64,000 nt of DNA, from the NCBI GenBank assembly GCA_022844135.1, contig JALHMG010000002.1, forward strand, positions 51,060 to 115,059, read 5' to 3'. The DNA is from Lysobacterales bacterium (GTDB lineage Bacteria; Pseudomonadota; Gammaproteobacteria; Xanthomonadales; SZUA-5). Below are positions 8,881 to 17,132 of this stretch, in pieces. Numbering within the stretch: position 1 is the stretch's first letter; the number at the start of each line of letters is the position of its first letter. The translations under genes were made by a program, and so were the position numbers. Below the pieces are notes generated by a model. It made no database searches, had not been told where the DNA came from, and saw only the letters and a program-made list of their open reading frames with translations.

Positions 8881-9183
8881 GGCGATTCCTTTAGCTTGAG
8901 TGGTTGAAGAGCCGCGTTATTCGCCGGCCCGTTCTCATATCGTGAGAATGAGGACACTATGCCATAGCGCCTCATGATCGGTTGTCAGAAAAACATGCTT
9001 TGTAGTGTAGGAAATTTCTTACATCACCTCAGCGCAGGACCGACTCAGGCACGCTGGCCTATGGTCCGCATTCGCGGTCGTGCCTGCTGCGAGATGCGGA
9101 CCATCAGTCCGCGATCCGAGAAGAACCGTAGCGGTCGTTGCTCGGCAAGCCAGGAAAGCGCATACCTCAGTCTGAGGGGCCTC
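8881..9183 (-). promoter_or_regulatory. recA upstream region with candidate operators and promoter
   Basis: This 303-base gap holds three items. TTCTCA-N5-TGAGAA at 8932-8948 is a perfect inverted repeat about 50 bases before recA. The near-perfect 18-bp palindrome TGTAGGAAATTTCTTACA lies at 9006-9023. A minus-strand CTGACA, 16 bases, TATGGC arrangement at about 8970-8997 could be the promoter. Either palindrome could be a LexA-type operator, but neither matches the E. coli box, so this is inference. The distal part holds the GGTCCGCA hairpin (9061-9104) and a small CCTCA-GTC-TGAGG hairpin at 9167-9179. Confidence 0.45.
9061..9104. repeat. Inverted repeat ATGGTCCGCA / TGCGGACCAT
   Basis: Ten-base perfect arms (9061-9070 and 9095-9104) surround a 24-base loop. 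The arm carries the same GGTCCGC/GCGGACC core that forms the centre of the 35-bp tandem array at 17256-17728, suggesting a dispersed element of the same family. Confidence 0.6.
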
Positions 9184-10902
9184 TTATCCTCCGCTGCCCG
9201 AGAAGTCCGATTTCCAGATCGCTTTGGCTTTTTTGGCCATCTGCGCTTGCCTTGCCTCGATAGCGGCGATAGTCCAGTCGTGCGGCGCGTGCTCATGCAG
9301 AGCCCGTGTCAAGGGATAGGCACTCTGCGCATACAACCCGAGCTTATCCTCGAAGCGGCGATTCCCAGCGTCACGATTGAGGCGCTTCTCCAGCAAGATC
9401 AAGTTACCGAGCCGATAGGCATATTGTTCCTGGCGATCGGTCGGAACGCTGGCGTCCCATTCTGCGCCTGGGTTCTCCGGCAAGATGTGCTCGATGCTGC
9501 CGGGATCAGTATTCCAGTCGATGTTCGTGCCCGCCGCCGCATTGCTTAAGTTGCAAAGGATGTAGCGCGTCAACTTCGCCGACTGGCCGCTGGTCTCCAC
9601 CGACAGCTCTGCGAAGTCGCGTTCGAATTTGTCGTCCGACGGCAACAATTCACGCAAGGCCGCGTGCACTTCGGACGAACGCGTGATGACCCCGGCCAGA
9701 ATGCTCTTGGCGATCTGGTGATAGAGCGGCTCAAGATCATTTGGATTGAGCCCTCCAACGACGATGTAGCGAAAGGAGAACACCGATATCAATCGCAACA
9801 GTTTGACGAATTGCTCCGTCGGCCACTGCCAGCCCGCAAACAACACCGGAATGTGTTGTCGAACACGAAACAGGATCAACTCGCGCACCGACGGAAGCGC
9901 TTCAGGGCGGTCCTTCCAGTAGCCGTGATCGGCGTCGCCTGCCGCGGCAAAGAGTTCCGCGCGTGCTTCCAACTGGTCGATCAGTGCAAAGACCTGCTCA
10001 CCACTCTTTACCCGCTCACGGACGAGCTTAAACAACCTCTGCTGGCGAATCTTCGGGATTTCGCAAAGCAGGTGGTAACGCAAGAACTCCGGAAACCGAT
10101 CTTGGCGCACGGTGGTCACCAAGCGCTGCCAGCGACGCCCGAGCACGATTTGATCCTGCTTTCCGCGCACCCGCGCGAACAGGTAGTTCTTCAATAGATC
10201 CGTCGCCGACAGCTCCAATCCGCGCGCATTCAGCGTCTCGAATACGGTGTAAGCGTTGAGATCGTCCTCGACCGTGATCAGGATAAAGATCAGTTGCCGC
10301 GCGACCGCCTCGTTCAAGAGCCTGGCAAGCTTCTCGCCCGAATCCGCGAAGGGCTTAGTGTCGGCGATTCGCGCCTTGAAGTACGAAAAGCATTGCCACA
10401 AGGCGCGGTTCGATACCGGCAAGCCGCGCGGGTTCAACGGGGCACGCAACTGAACGAGATAGTCCTGGTAAAACGCGTCGTCGGTGGCATTGAGAAACAG
10501 CTTGCTCGACTCGGACAGGTTGGCCGGGTCTTTCTCGCCGATGAAACGCGCGCGCAACTGATGCATGCGCTCGGTGTTCGCCTCTGTCTCTATTCCGCGC
10601 GCCGCCAAATCCCGCAAATGCCAAAGGACCGCCAGCGCCAGCAAGCTCAGGGTGGCAATGCGTTGCTGGCCGTCGATGATCAAGAACTCGCGATCCGACT
10701 GGCCCTCCACGACCAGCGCGCCCATGTAATGCCGGTCATTGGGGTGCGTAATCAGGTCGTTGATATCGCCCCACAAATCGTCCCACTGCTCCTCGCCCCA
10801 CGAGTAATCTCGCTGGTAAGCGGGCACCCGATAAGTCTTGCCGTTTCCGATCAGCTCCAGGTAGCTCCGGGTTTCGGTCTTCAGCAGGTTAGCCTTGGCC
10901 AT
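9184..10902 (-). CDS. DUF262/DUF1524 protein (GmrSD-like, possible defence nuclease)
   Basis: This 572-residue protein has the DUF262 opening YRVPAYQRDYSW near residue 24 and the hallmark DGQQR motif at residues 77-81. The C-terminal DUF1524 domain has an HNH-like SIEHILPEN motif followed by LGNLILLEKRLN. Single-chain proteins of this build belong to the GmrSD group, some members of which cleave modified phage DNA, with the DGQQR domain thought to use nucleotides. The ATG at 10902 gives the usual N-terminus. It sits between cinA and recA, 41 bases after cinA on the same strand. Its actual target cannot be read from sequence. Confidence 0.88.
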   Translation of the reverse strand: MAKANLLKTETRSYLELIGNGKTYRVPAYQRDYSWGEEQWDDLWGDINDLITHPNDRHYMGALVVEGQSDREFLIIDGQQRIATLSLLALAVLWHLRDLAARGIETEANTERMHQLRARFIGEKDPANLSESSKLFLNATDDAFYQDYLVQLRAPLNPRGLPVSNRALWQCFSYFKARIADTKPFADSGEKLARLLNEAVARQLIFILITVEDDLNAYTVFETLNARGLELSATDLLKNYLFARVRGKQDQIVLGRRWQRLVTTVRQDRFPEFLRYHLLCEIPKIRQQRLFKLVRERVKSGEQVFALIDQLEARAELFAAAGDADHGYWKDRPEALPSVRELILFRVRQHIPVLFAGWQWPTEQFVKLLRLISVFSFRYIVVGGLNPNDLEPLYHQIAKSILAGVITRSSEVHAALRELLPSDDKFERDFAELSVETSGQSAKLTRYILCNLSNAAAGTNIDWNTDPGSIEHILPENPGAEWDASVPTDRQEQYAYRLGNLILLEKRLNRDAGNRRFEDKLGLYAQSAYPLTRALHEHAPHDWTIAAIEARQAQMAKKAKAIWKSDFSGSGG

Positions 10903-10943
10903 GGTTCGCTCTTCGGGAATCCGGCGCCGATGATCGCACCCTA

Positions 10944-11456
10944 TCAAAACGCCTCATGCGGCGCGGTGAGGATGCTCTTCAGACCCGCCAACGCCGCAGC
11001 AACCGTCTGCCGCCGCACGGCCTCGCGATCGCCGTCCAAATGCACCATCTCCGTCACTGGTGGATGGTGGCCGCGACCCCATGCGAGCCATACCGTACCG
11101 ACTGGCTTCCCCGGCGTACCGCCTGAAGGTCCAGCGATTCCTGTGATCGCCACCGCAATATTCGCCCGACTGCGCGACAGCGCCCCGCGCACCATCTCCA
11201 CCACCGTCTCCCGACTCACCGCACCGTGCTCCTCCAGCGTCACGCGCGAAACGCCGAGCATCGATTCCTTCGCCTCATAGCTATACGCCACAAAACTGCA
11301 ATCGAACCAATCCGAACAGCCGTTGATTTCCGTGATCGTCTTCGACAACCAACCGCCAGTACAAGACTCCGCCGCCGCCAACTTCATCCGTCGCGCGAGA
11401 AGCAGCTGGCCGACGTCGGTAGCGGCTTGGTGGAGAGAGGGGTCGGTAGAGGGCAT
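10944..11456 (-). CDS. pncC: CinA C-terminal-domain protein, nicotinamide-nucleotide amidohydrolase PncC-type
   Basis: This 170-residue protein equals the CinA C-terminal domain alone. It has AAAESCTGGWLSKTITEINGCSDWF near residue 27, AVSRETVVEMVRGAL, and the family motif AITGIAGPSGGTPGKPVGTVWLAW. PncC deamidates nicotinamide mononucleotide in pyridine-nucleotide recycling. The ATG at 11456 is chosen; the longer frame adds only ten unconserved residues. In related genomes this gene normally precedes recA directly (or lexA-recA); here a DUF262 gene is interposed. Confidence 0.92.
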   Translation of the reverse strand: MPSTDPSLHQAATDVGQLLLARRMKLAAAESCTGGWLSKTITEINGCSDWFDCSFVAYSYEAKESMLGVSRVTLEEHGAVSRETVVEMVRGALSRSRANIAVAITGIAGPSGGTPGKPVGTVWLAWGRGHHPPVTEMVHLDGDREAVRRQTVAAALAGLKSILTAPHEAF

Positions 11457-11545
11457 GGGAAGATTCTGAGAGCCTACAGTCGCCACAGTTTCACATATTT
11501 CGTCTCAGCATCGGACCAATCCGAACCTCGCCGCCGTTGTGCACA

Positions 11546-14449
11546 CTATTTTGGTGGCGGAACGCTAACCTGAGCGATGTGGACGAGCGATGCCCAGTAG
11601 TGTGGGTGGGAGAAGTACCGGGAGTTCGCTAGTTTGAGCTGCGCCAGGCGCAATGCCTCGGCGCTGGTTTCCGGCCGTTTGGGATCGAGTTGCGTGTAGA
11701 ACTCGGGAACCCAGACATTCGTCGCTGCGTCGCTGACCGGCCACAACGCTGCGACGACATTCTTGCCGCCGCTAAATGCCACGGCTGATGCGAAGCTTAG
11801 ATTGCCTTCCTGGGTGACGTCGAAACTAGTCGCCAAGCTGCAGGCATTGAGCACGACCAGCGGTGAAGTGACGCGTGGCAGGTCCATCCAGCTCAAGAAA
11901 CCAGAATCGGCCTTTGCGCTCGATAGCCAAAGACCGGCAAATCCAAGCCTGGTCGGATCGGCCGCACCATGCGCTGCAACGTGGACAATTTGAGGTTTTT
12001 TCAGCGCGGAAAGCACATCGTCGCGATCGACGTCGTGTTGGAAACCGACGTTGAGTCTTGAGCCATCGAGCGCCGACCGAATAAGGTTGGGTTCGTTGTC
12101 GGCCACAAGCAATGGGGCGAGCGCGGCAGCGGGGCGAGCGGCAACCAGCACGTTCAACTCGCCAAGTTCGTGCTCCTCGCCTTGCGCCTGCTGCCAAAAG
12201 CCGGGAACAATGGAAACAGTTGTCGACGTTAGCAGTCGCTCGCCGCTACTTGGCCAATGAAGTGCGGCCCATGGAATCGACTCCGACAACCCATCTGCAG
12301 CGACATAAAGATGCTTGGGCGCGTCCGCGGTCGGCACCGATGTAAACACCAGCGCCCCGAACTCCGCAGCTAGCCGATTTGCCGTGTTCATGTCGCTTAC
12401 GGTCGCGAGCGCCGCCATGAGTTTGCTCAGGTCCGCGCGCAGCGAGATACGACCGGGCAGCCGTTGCACGAAACTTCGGTCGCGCGAGATCCAAAGCAGA
12501 TAGCTGCTGGTGTCGCCTTGAAAGATGCGCAGCAACCAGGTGTCGGTGGGCATCTCGGCGCGCAGAGCGTCCAGAGTCAGTCCAGCGGCTCTCGTTTCAA
12601 CGGCGGCGCCGGTCGACAAGGCGCGCAGCAATTCGTGATCCGAGCGCACGTGCGGGGCCGACGGATCGGGTCCCAGAATGCTTCGACCAACCCACTCGGA
12701 CAACGCAGGCGCGTTCGCCACCGTCGTTGCATATCCGCGAAGAAAATCCGTGGCCTGCCACCAACGCCAGAGATCTTCCACCGTCGGCGCCGGCAACTGG
12801 TCGACGTAAGCGTGCTCGAGTTGCCTGATCTGGCGTCGCAACGACTGACCCAGTGCGAGACTCCCTTGCCCCGCTTGCCGCTGCAAAAAGGTCCCGGCAT
12901 CCAACAATCGCGCCTGCCCTTCGGCGACTCGTCCAAGTGCGACGAGGGCTTGGCTCTCCAGTCGCTCCGATTCGATCCAATCCGACAAACCGCGCTGCGC
13001 GCAGTGCGGCATGTCCAACATTGCCATTGCGCGTTCGGGTTCTTTGGCGCCAAGCGCTTCGGCTGCCCCGTACAGGCAAGACCGTGACGTGGAGCCGGAA
13101 ACGGGATGTGCCTTGGTGAACTCGGCATAGGTCATCGCCGGACGCTTAGCGCCGACCAAGGCTTTGTTGGTCAACAGTGCCGCCCATCCGGATTCAATGG
13201 GCAGACCCATGTGCGCGTAAATCTCTCCAGCTTGCTGAGCTAGCGTGGCGGCTGAGTCGAACTTGCCATCGACGAGCTGCGACTCCGCAACATCTAAAAG
13301 GATTCGGGCTGTGCGAATGGGCGCATCGGCCGCAGGCGTGATTTTGAGCGCGCTCGCGAAGCTTGCGTACGCCTCGGATCGGAGTCCCAGTCCGGCCATA
13401 ATGCGACCGCGCTGGGCATCGGCAGTACCGATCCAGACTGCAGCCTTTGCTGTTTCGAACGCGGCGCGGCTTGCAGTAGCGGCTTCGAGCGCTCCCTCAA
13501 TATCGCCACTGATCAGCGCAAGCTCAGCCGTGAGCAACTGCCGACGACCCTCAGCGACCGGGGTTAGCTTCGAGGCCGTCTTGTCGAGCACGGCCAACTG
13601 CTCGCGAGCCGCGTCGAAATTGCCCCAGACTCTGTGCAGTGAGCCTAGATTCACTCGTACGTTAATCGCGGCAGTCGGTTCGTTCCATTGTTCGGCCAAC
13701 GCGAGGGCCGACGCATAAGCCCGCTCGGCACCCGCCGGGTCGCCTTGATAGGCTCGCGCGATGCCCACCGACTCCAAGGCCCGGACCTCGTAGTAAGGCA
13801 AATCGAGCTGACGAAAAAGGGGGATCGCCTGCCCCGCTTCGCGTTCTGACGATTGCGACTGACCCATCAGCATCAGCGCGTCGGCATACCCCAATCGAGC
13901 CGCTGCGCTCAACTCCGGCTCATTTCGCGCCGACCATTCCGACACCAGATCACGATAACGAACAGCCAGTTCTCGCAGGCGCCCGGCGCGTGAAAGGAGC
14001 GCAGTTTCAGCGTGGCGGGCGAAGGTTTTGCAATAGGGGTCTGACTCGCGACGCAGGGCATCCCAATCACCGGCCTTGAGCGCGTTTTCGATGCCACTGA
14101 GACACTCGCCGGTTTCCCCCTTGCACTCCAGTTGGGCGTAGACGCTGCCCGAGCCCTCGCTGCGCCGTTCGATAGCGACCGAAACCCGCCCGCGACCGGC
14201 CAGCACCTTTCGTCCAAGTCGCGGCGGACGAAGGTCGATCTGCTGGACCCCGCTCTCTCCCAGCGTTACCGCAGCGTCGATACCACGTTCATCAATGACC
14301 AGTTGCCATGCTGGCAACGCATCGATCTCGACCCGAGCTGGCTCTGCGTCCATTTCGATCAAAGAGGCGTCGCCGCAGGAAAGCCCTGCGGCAACCGAGC
14401 TGCTAGCCTCGAAAAGCGCGGCGAAAAGCGCAAAGCGCCATCCAATCAC
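11546..14449 (-). CDS. TPR-CHAT protein, caspase-like protease
   Basis: This 967-residue protein starts with a probable signal peptide (MIGWRFALFAALFEASSSVAAG). A beta-rich segment lies at about 30-110, then many TPR-like helical repeats (for example ARAYQGDPAGAERAYASALALAEQ) to about 560. The C-terminal CHAT domain is at about 640-960. The predicted catalytic pair is His827 in VHVAAHG and Cys870 in VLNACSL. CHAT proteins are caspase/separase-like peptidases, often activated by partner proteins. The start overlaps the stop of the upstream unknown gene (ATGA), linking it to the protease/sigma cluster. If the signal peptide is real, it acts in the periplasm, unlike its apparently cytoplasmic neighbours. 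Confidence 0.88.
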   Translation of the reverse strand: MIGWRFALFAALFEASSSVAAGLSCGDASLIEMDAEPARVEIDALPAWQLVIDERGIDAAVTLGESGVQQIDLRPPRLGRKVLAGRGRVSVAIERRSEGSGSVYAQLECKGETGECLSGIENALKAGDWDALRRESDPYCKTFARHAETALLSRAGRLRELAVRYRDLVSEWSARNEPELSAAARLGYADALMLMGQSQSSEREAGQAIPLFRQLDLPYYEVRALESVGIARAYQGDPAGAERAYASALALAEQWNEPTAAINVRVNLGSLHRVWGNFDAAREQLAVLDKTASKLTPVAEGRRQLLTAELALISGDIEGALEAATASRAAFETAKAAVWIGTADAQRGRIMAGLGLRSEAYASFASALKITPAADAPIRTARILLDVAESQLVDGKFDSAATLAQQAGEIYAHMGLPIESGWAALLTNKALVGAKRPAMTYAEFTKAHPVSGSTSRSCLYGAAEALGAKEPERAMAMLDMPHCAQRGLSDWIESERLESQALVALGRVAEGQARLLDAGTFLQRQAGQGSLALGQSLRRQIRQLEHAYVDQLPAPTVEDLWRWWQATDFLRGYATTVANAPALSEWVGRSILGPDPSAPHVRSDHELLRALSTGAAVETRAAGLTLDALRAEMPTDTWLLRIFQGDTSSYLLWISRDRSFVQRLPGRISLRADLSKLMAALATVSDMNTANRLAAEFGALVFTSVPTADAPKHLYVAADGLSESIPWAALHWPSSGERLLTSTTVSIVPGFWQQAQGEEHELGELNVLVAARPAAALAPLLVADNEPNLIRSALDGSRLNVGFQHDVDRDDVLSALKKPQIVHVAAHGAADPTRLGFAGLWLSSAKADSGFLSWMDLPRVTSPLVVLNACSLATSFDVTQEGNLSFASAVAFSGGKNVVAALWPVSDAATNVWVPEFYTQLDPKRPETSAEALRLAQLKLANSRYFSHPHYWASLVHIAQVSVPPPK

Positions 14450-14949
14450 GGAACGTAACCGCCGCCTTCGTCTTCTTGGGTTGATCTTGGCGGTTGCGTC
14501 ATCGAGAGAAGACGATCGGCACTGAGCGTCGCAGAGCCCGGATCACGAACGGACCTAGCTTCGGGAAGCGTTGGCCGATGGTCAATCCAATCGTGCGAAT
14601 CCTTTCTATAGTGCTGAAGCAGAACTTTTAAGTTCGGATAACCAGGATCATTGAACTTCAGCAAGAACCACTCTTCCTCCGCATCATGAATGAAAAGATT
14701 GTGAGTGCCATCGTTGAACACAAACATTTCGAAAGTACGTACAATTTTTCCGTTTCTCAACTGACGATAAAGAATCTTCCCGCCAAGCTCGAGAACCTCG
14801 ACCCGGTCGTAATCCGGGAAATATGCACCCGCACCCAGACCCTTTACGTTCCAGCTAGCATAGCCATCCGGAGGCATCAGTTCACTAACATCATTGAAAG
14901 TAGAGCAGGGTCGTATCGGGTTGCACTTAACGAGCCAAAAATTGGCCAT
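14446..14949 (-). CDS. Unrecognised 167-residue protein between trypsin-like and CHAT genes
   Basis: I do not recognise this family. The protein starts MANFWLVKCNPIRPC, is rich in aromatic residues and Gly/Asp turns in the first 125 residues (ASWNVKGLGAGAYFPDYDRV, FNDGTHNLFIHDAEEEWFLLKF), and ends in a polar, probably disordered tail. There is no signal peptide or membrane helix. It begins two bases after the stop of the protease gene and its stop overlaps the CHAT start by four bases. The tight packing suggests it works with these two proteases, perhaps as adaptor or substrate. Confidence 0.75.
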   Translation of the reverse strand: MANFWLVKCNPIRPCSTFNDVSELMPPDGYASWNVKGLGAGAYFPDYDRVEVLELGGKILYRQLRNGKIVRTFEMFVFNDGTHNLFIHDAEEEWFLLKFNDPGYPNLKVLLQHYRKDSHDWIDHRPTLPEARSVRDPGSATLSADRLLSMTQPPRSTQEDEGGGYVP

Positions 14950-14951
14950 GA

Positions 14952-15620
14952 CTAGCTCCTAAAATTTAAAGTAATCTGTTCTATCCAGGGAATCGCTCTG
15001 GCCACTGGAATTGCGAGAGCGGTGGTGAAATGCTCATCTTCGATAATGGCGTTCTGAACACCAACAATTTCGCCCGACGTCAGGATGTACGCTCCACCGC
15101 TGTCGCCCTTGACGACTTTCTTGACCTTAGAAAGGTACTCTGCAGTGCCAAGCAGATCGGTGCCTGGGTATGCTGCTAACCTGTCGAAAGCGACCTTGGT
15201 TGGACCGTTTGTGTAAGTGTGCAAATGTACGTCCTTAGCTGCTGATCGACCCGATAAACTTGGATATGGTCGATGCGAGCCATCAAATCGGACATTAACG
15301 AGGACAAGTTTCTCCGCAAAAATTCTAACCGTGCGCTTCAGACCCATTAAACTTGAGAAATTTGCGGGCGCGATATAAACGTCGGAGTTTTCAACAACTG
15401 CGCCGAGTACTTTCAGTTCAATTCCGTCGTGGATGGTAATCACCGATGACTTTTCGTTTGCAATAATATGCTCGCACGTCAAAACCCAGCCGGGAGCGAT
15501 TAAAGTTCCAAGCCCCGACGCTTTCGTTCCATCTTGAAATAGGACAAGCGGCACATCTTCTTTAGACGATTGCTGGATCCGCGAAACATCGCAGCAAAAA
15601 ATCTTAGATACACTCAGCAC
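14952..15620 (-). CDS. Trypsin-like serine protease (S1/PA clan)
   Basis: With the GTG at 15620, preceded by a GGGGGAAGGG ribosome site, the protein has 222 residues. The triad is visible: His51 in LTCEHII, Asp80 in ENSDVYIAP, and Ser174 in KGDSGGAYI. The oxyanion GDSGG motif is intact, so the protease is probably active. There is no signal peptide, so it appears cytoplasmic. A longer frame extends back into the anti-sigma gene but has no conserved sequence there. It starts 14 bases after the anti-sigma stop. G+C is low here: 29 of 60 bases at 15361-15420, against 45 of 60 at 43141-43200. Confidence 0.85.
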   Translation of the reverse strand: MLSVSKIFCCDVSRIQQSSKEDVPLVLFQDGTKASGLGTLIAPGWVLTCEHIIANEKSSVITIHDGIELKVLGAVVENSDVYIAPANFSSLMGLKRTVRIFAEKLVLVNVRFDGSHRPYPSLSGRSAAKDVHLHTYTNGPTKVAFDRLAAYPGTDLLGTAEYLSKVKKVVKGDSGGAYILTSGEIVGVQNAIIEDEHFTTALAIPVARAIPWIEQITLNFRS

Positions 15621-15634
15621 AACCCTTCCCCCCT

Positions 15635-16252
15635 CTAACGAATTTTCGGCAGCGGCTGTCGATTCGAGTCGCTTATTAGCGTCAGCTGTCCCATCGCAAG
15701 TCGTTTTGTCATCAAAAAGTTGAAATAGCCGTTGTCGGCATTCACCGGTCCCAAATTGAAAATCTCGCCGTTCACACCTACCTCCAGCATTCCAAACTTG
15801 GATGTTGCCGGAACCGCAACTATTATGATCTCGCTCTTCGAAACCATCGAGGAGGTTTCCCATGTCGCTTCGGCAATGTTCCTATGACTGGACAAAATCA
15901 GAGTCGACGGTTGATTTGCAATTACGAGCCTGTCTACTGAACGCCCGTCTGGGCGAAAGAGAAATATCGCTGCGACCGCCGATACAATAACGGCCGCGAT
16001 AGCAATTCGGCGAAACAATAGCAGGCCATCGGTTCTTAAGAACTTGTACCTCGTCCTCAATTCGGAGTCTGCATTTAAATCTGCAGTCGTCCGAGGCCTA
16101 TCCAACAAATACGCCTCAAACCAATCGCTTTCGTCTTCCGTCAGCTCTCGATTGAGATAGCGCTCCATCCAGGCTTGCTCCAGCCAAGGTGCCATATCGG
16201 TGGTGGTGGGGCGAAACTCGCTCACGGGTTGTGTCCGTTTGTGGTGTTGCAT
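15635..16252 (-). CDS. Single-pass anti-sigma-like membrane protein
   Basis: This protein of up to 205 residues has an N-terminal helical segment (WLEQAWMERYLNRELTEDE) resembling the cytoplasmic sigma-binding domain of anti-sigma factors but lacking zinc ligands. One membrane helix follows at about residues 105-122 (IAIAAVIVSAVAAIFLF), then a beta-rich periplasmic region of about 85 residues. The ATG at 16252 is the longest start; a GTG at 16225 and an ATG at 16195 are in frame. It lies downstream of the ECF sigma gene on the same strand. The anti-sigma role is inferred from topology and position, not from a diagnostic motif. Confidence 0.65.
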   Translation of the reverse strand: MQHHKRTQPVSEFRPTTTDMAPWLEQAWMERYLNRELTEDESDWFEAYLLDRPRTTADLNADSELRTRYKFLRTDGLLLFRRIAIAAVIVSAVAAIFLFRPDGRSVDRLVIANQPSTLILSSHRNIAEATWETSSMVSKSEIIIVAVPATSKFGMLEVGVNGEIFNLGPVNADNGYFNFLMTKRLAMGQLTLISDSNRQPLPKIR

Positions 16253-16547
16253 CCCCTATGCCCATACAGGAGTGGGCTGGGCGGGGAATGTCGCAGGGCG
16301 GATTGTGATGATTTGTGCGGAGTGCATGGGCTAGCTGGCGCGCAGTCGTGCTGAACTGCTGGTTCGCAATCGTGCTGAGCGGCTGGTGCGCAATCGTTTT
16401 GAGCAACCGGCGCGCGGTGGTGCTGTGAATGGAAGCGCGTCTGCGCGGAAGGCATGCCGAGTGCAACTCCGCGATCCATGGGCTGACGATGGCTCCACGG
16501 ACAGACAGTCGCGGCACGGGATGGAACGTCTCTGGTAGCGCGTCGGT
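16253..16547. other. Sigma to anti-sigma spacer containing 24-bp repeats
   Basis: Almost 300 bases without a credible gene separate the sigma and anti-sigma genes. The notable content is four tandem 24-bp units at 16334-16429. Short open frames here are composition artefacts with no family features. Confidence 0.6.
16334..16429. repeat. Four tandem 24-bp repeats
   Basis: Units begin at 16334, 16358, 16382 and 16406. The core reads GCTGG-T/C-N-CGCA-A/G-TCGTG-CTGA and the fourth copy is the most diverged. The length is a multiple of three but no credible gene covers it. Confidence 0.75.
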
Positions 16548-17132
16548 TCATAGCTGCCCTCTGCGTTCTTCGACGACTTCGCGTAAGCGTTGCCGGGCGC
16601 GGGACATGACTCGGCGGAAGTGATGCTCGTCGATGTCGAGTGCGCGGCAGATATCGTCGCGCGATTCTTCATGGATGTAAAACCGCCGCAGGATTTCGCG
16701 ATCTCGGGGTTGTGGTAGCTCCTCAACGAGGGCGCGCACCATGCGCTGGCGCTGCTGGTACTCCATCAGATCGACGGGATCGGAACGCGGGGCGGGTGTG
16801 GCGTCGAGCGCAGAGACGTCTTCGCGGCGTTCGTTGCTTTGTTGCTGGTAGAACGCGAGGCATGCGTTTTTCAGGGCCTGCTGCAGGTAGTGCGGCAGTG
16901 CGATGGGATTGTCGATGGCGCCAGCGCGCAGTTTGCGCAGGATCGCCGTCAATACGTCTTGGACGATGTCGTCGACTTGCGCCTCGAAGCGTCGACAATG
17001 GCGCTGTGCGATGGCACGCGCGGTGACCTGGTAGCGCGCCATGAACTCATCTTCGGCGCGCAGTTCCCCGCGGGCGATGCGCCCGACCAGGCTCTCCAGT
17101 ATTCCAGCCAGATCCCCCACATCACCGGCCAC
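16548..17132 (-). CDS. ECF-type RNA polymerase sigma factor
   Basis: This 194-residue protein has a sigma region 2 (RYQVTARAIAQRHCRRFEAQVDDIVQDVLTAI) and region 4 with the helix-turn-helix ESRDDICRALDIDEHHFRRVMSRARQRLREV near the C-terminus. The GTG start at 17132 has AGGGA about six bases upstream, and no earlier in-frame start exists. It is the first gene of the minus-strand run sigma, anti-sigma-like, trypsin-like protease, unknown, CHAT protease, which it probably transcribes. The 35-bp tandem array lies just upstream. Confidence 0.88.
   Translation of the reverse strand: MAGDVGDLAGILESLVGRIARGELRAEDEFMARYQVTARAIAQRHCRRFEAQVDDIVQDVLTAILRKLRAGAIDNPIALPHYLQQALKNACLAFYQQQSNERREDVSALDATPAPRSDPVDLMEYQQRQRMVRALVEELPQPRDREILRRFYIHEESRDDICRALDIDEHHFRRVMSRARQRLREVVEERRGQL

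Noticed and set aside
7816..8907. 363-residue plus-strand open frame opposite recA
   Set aside because: It is the antisense shadow of recA, which has all family motifs; high G+C leaves the opposite strand open.
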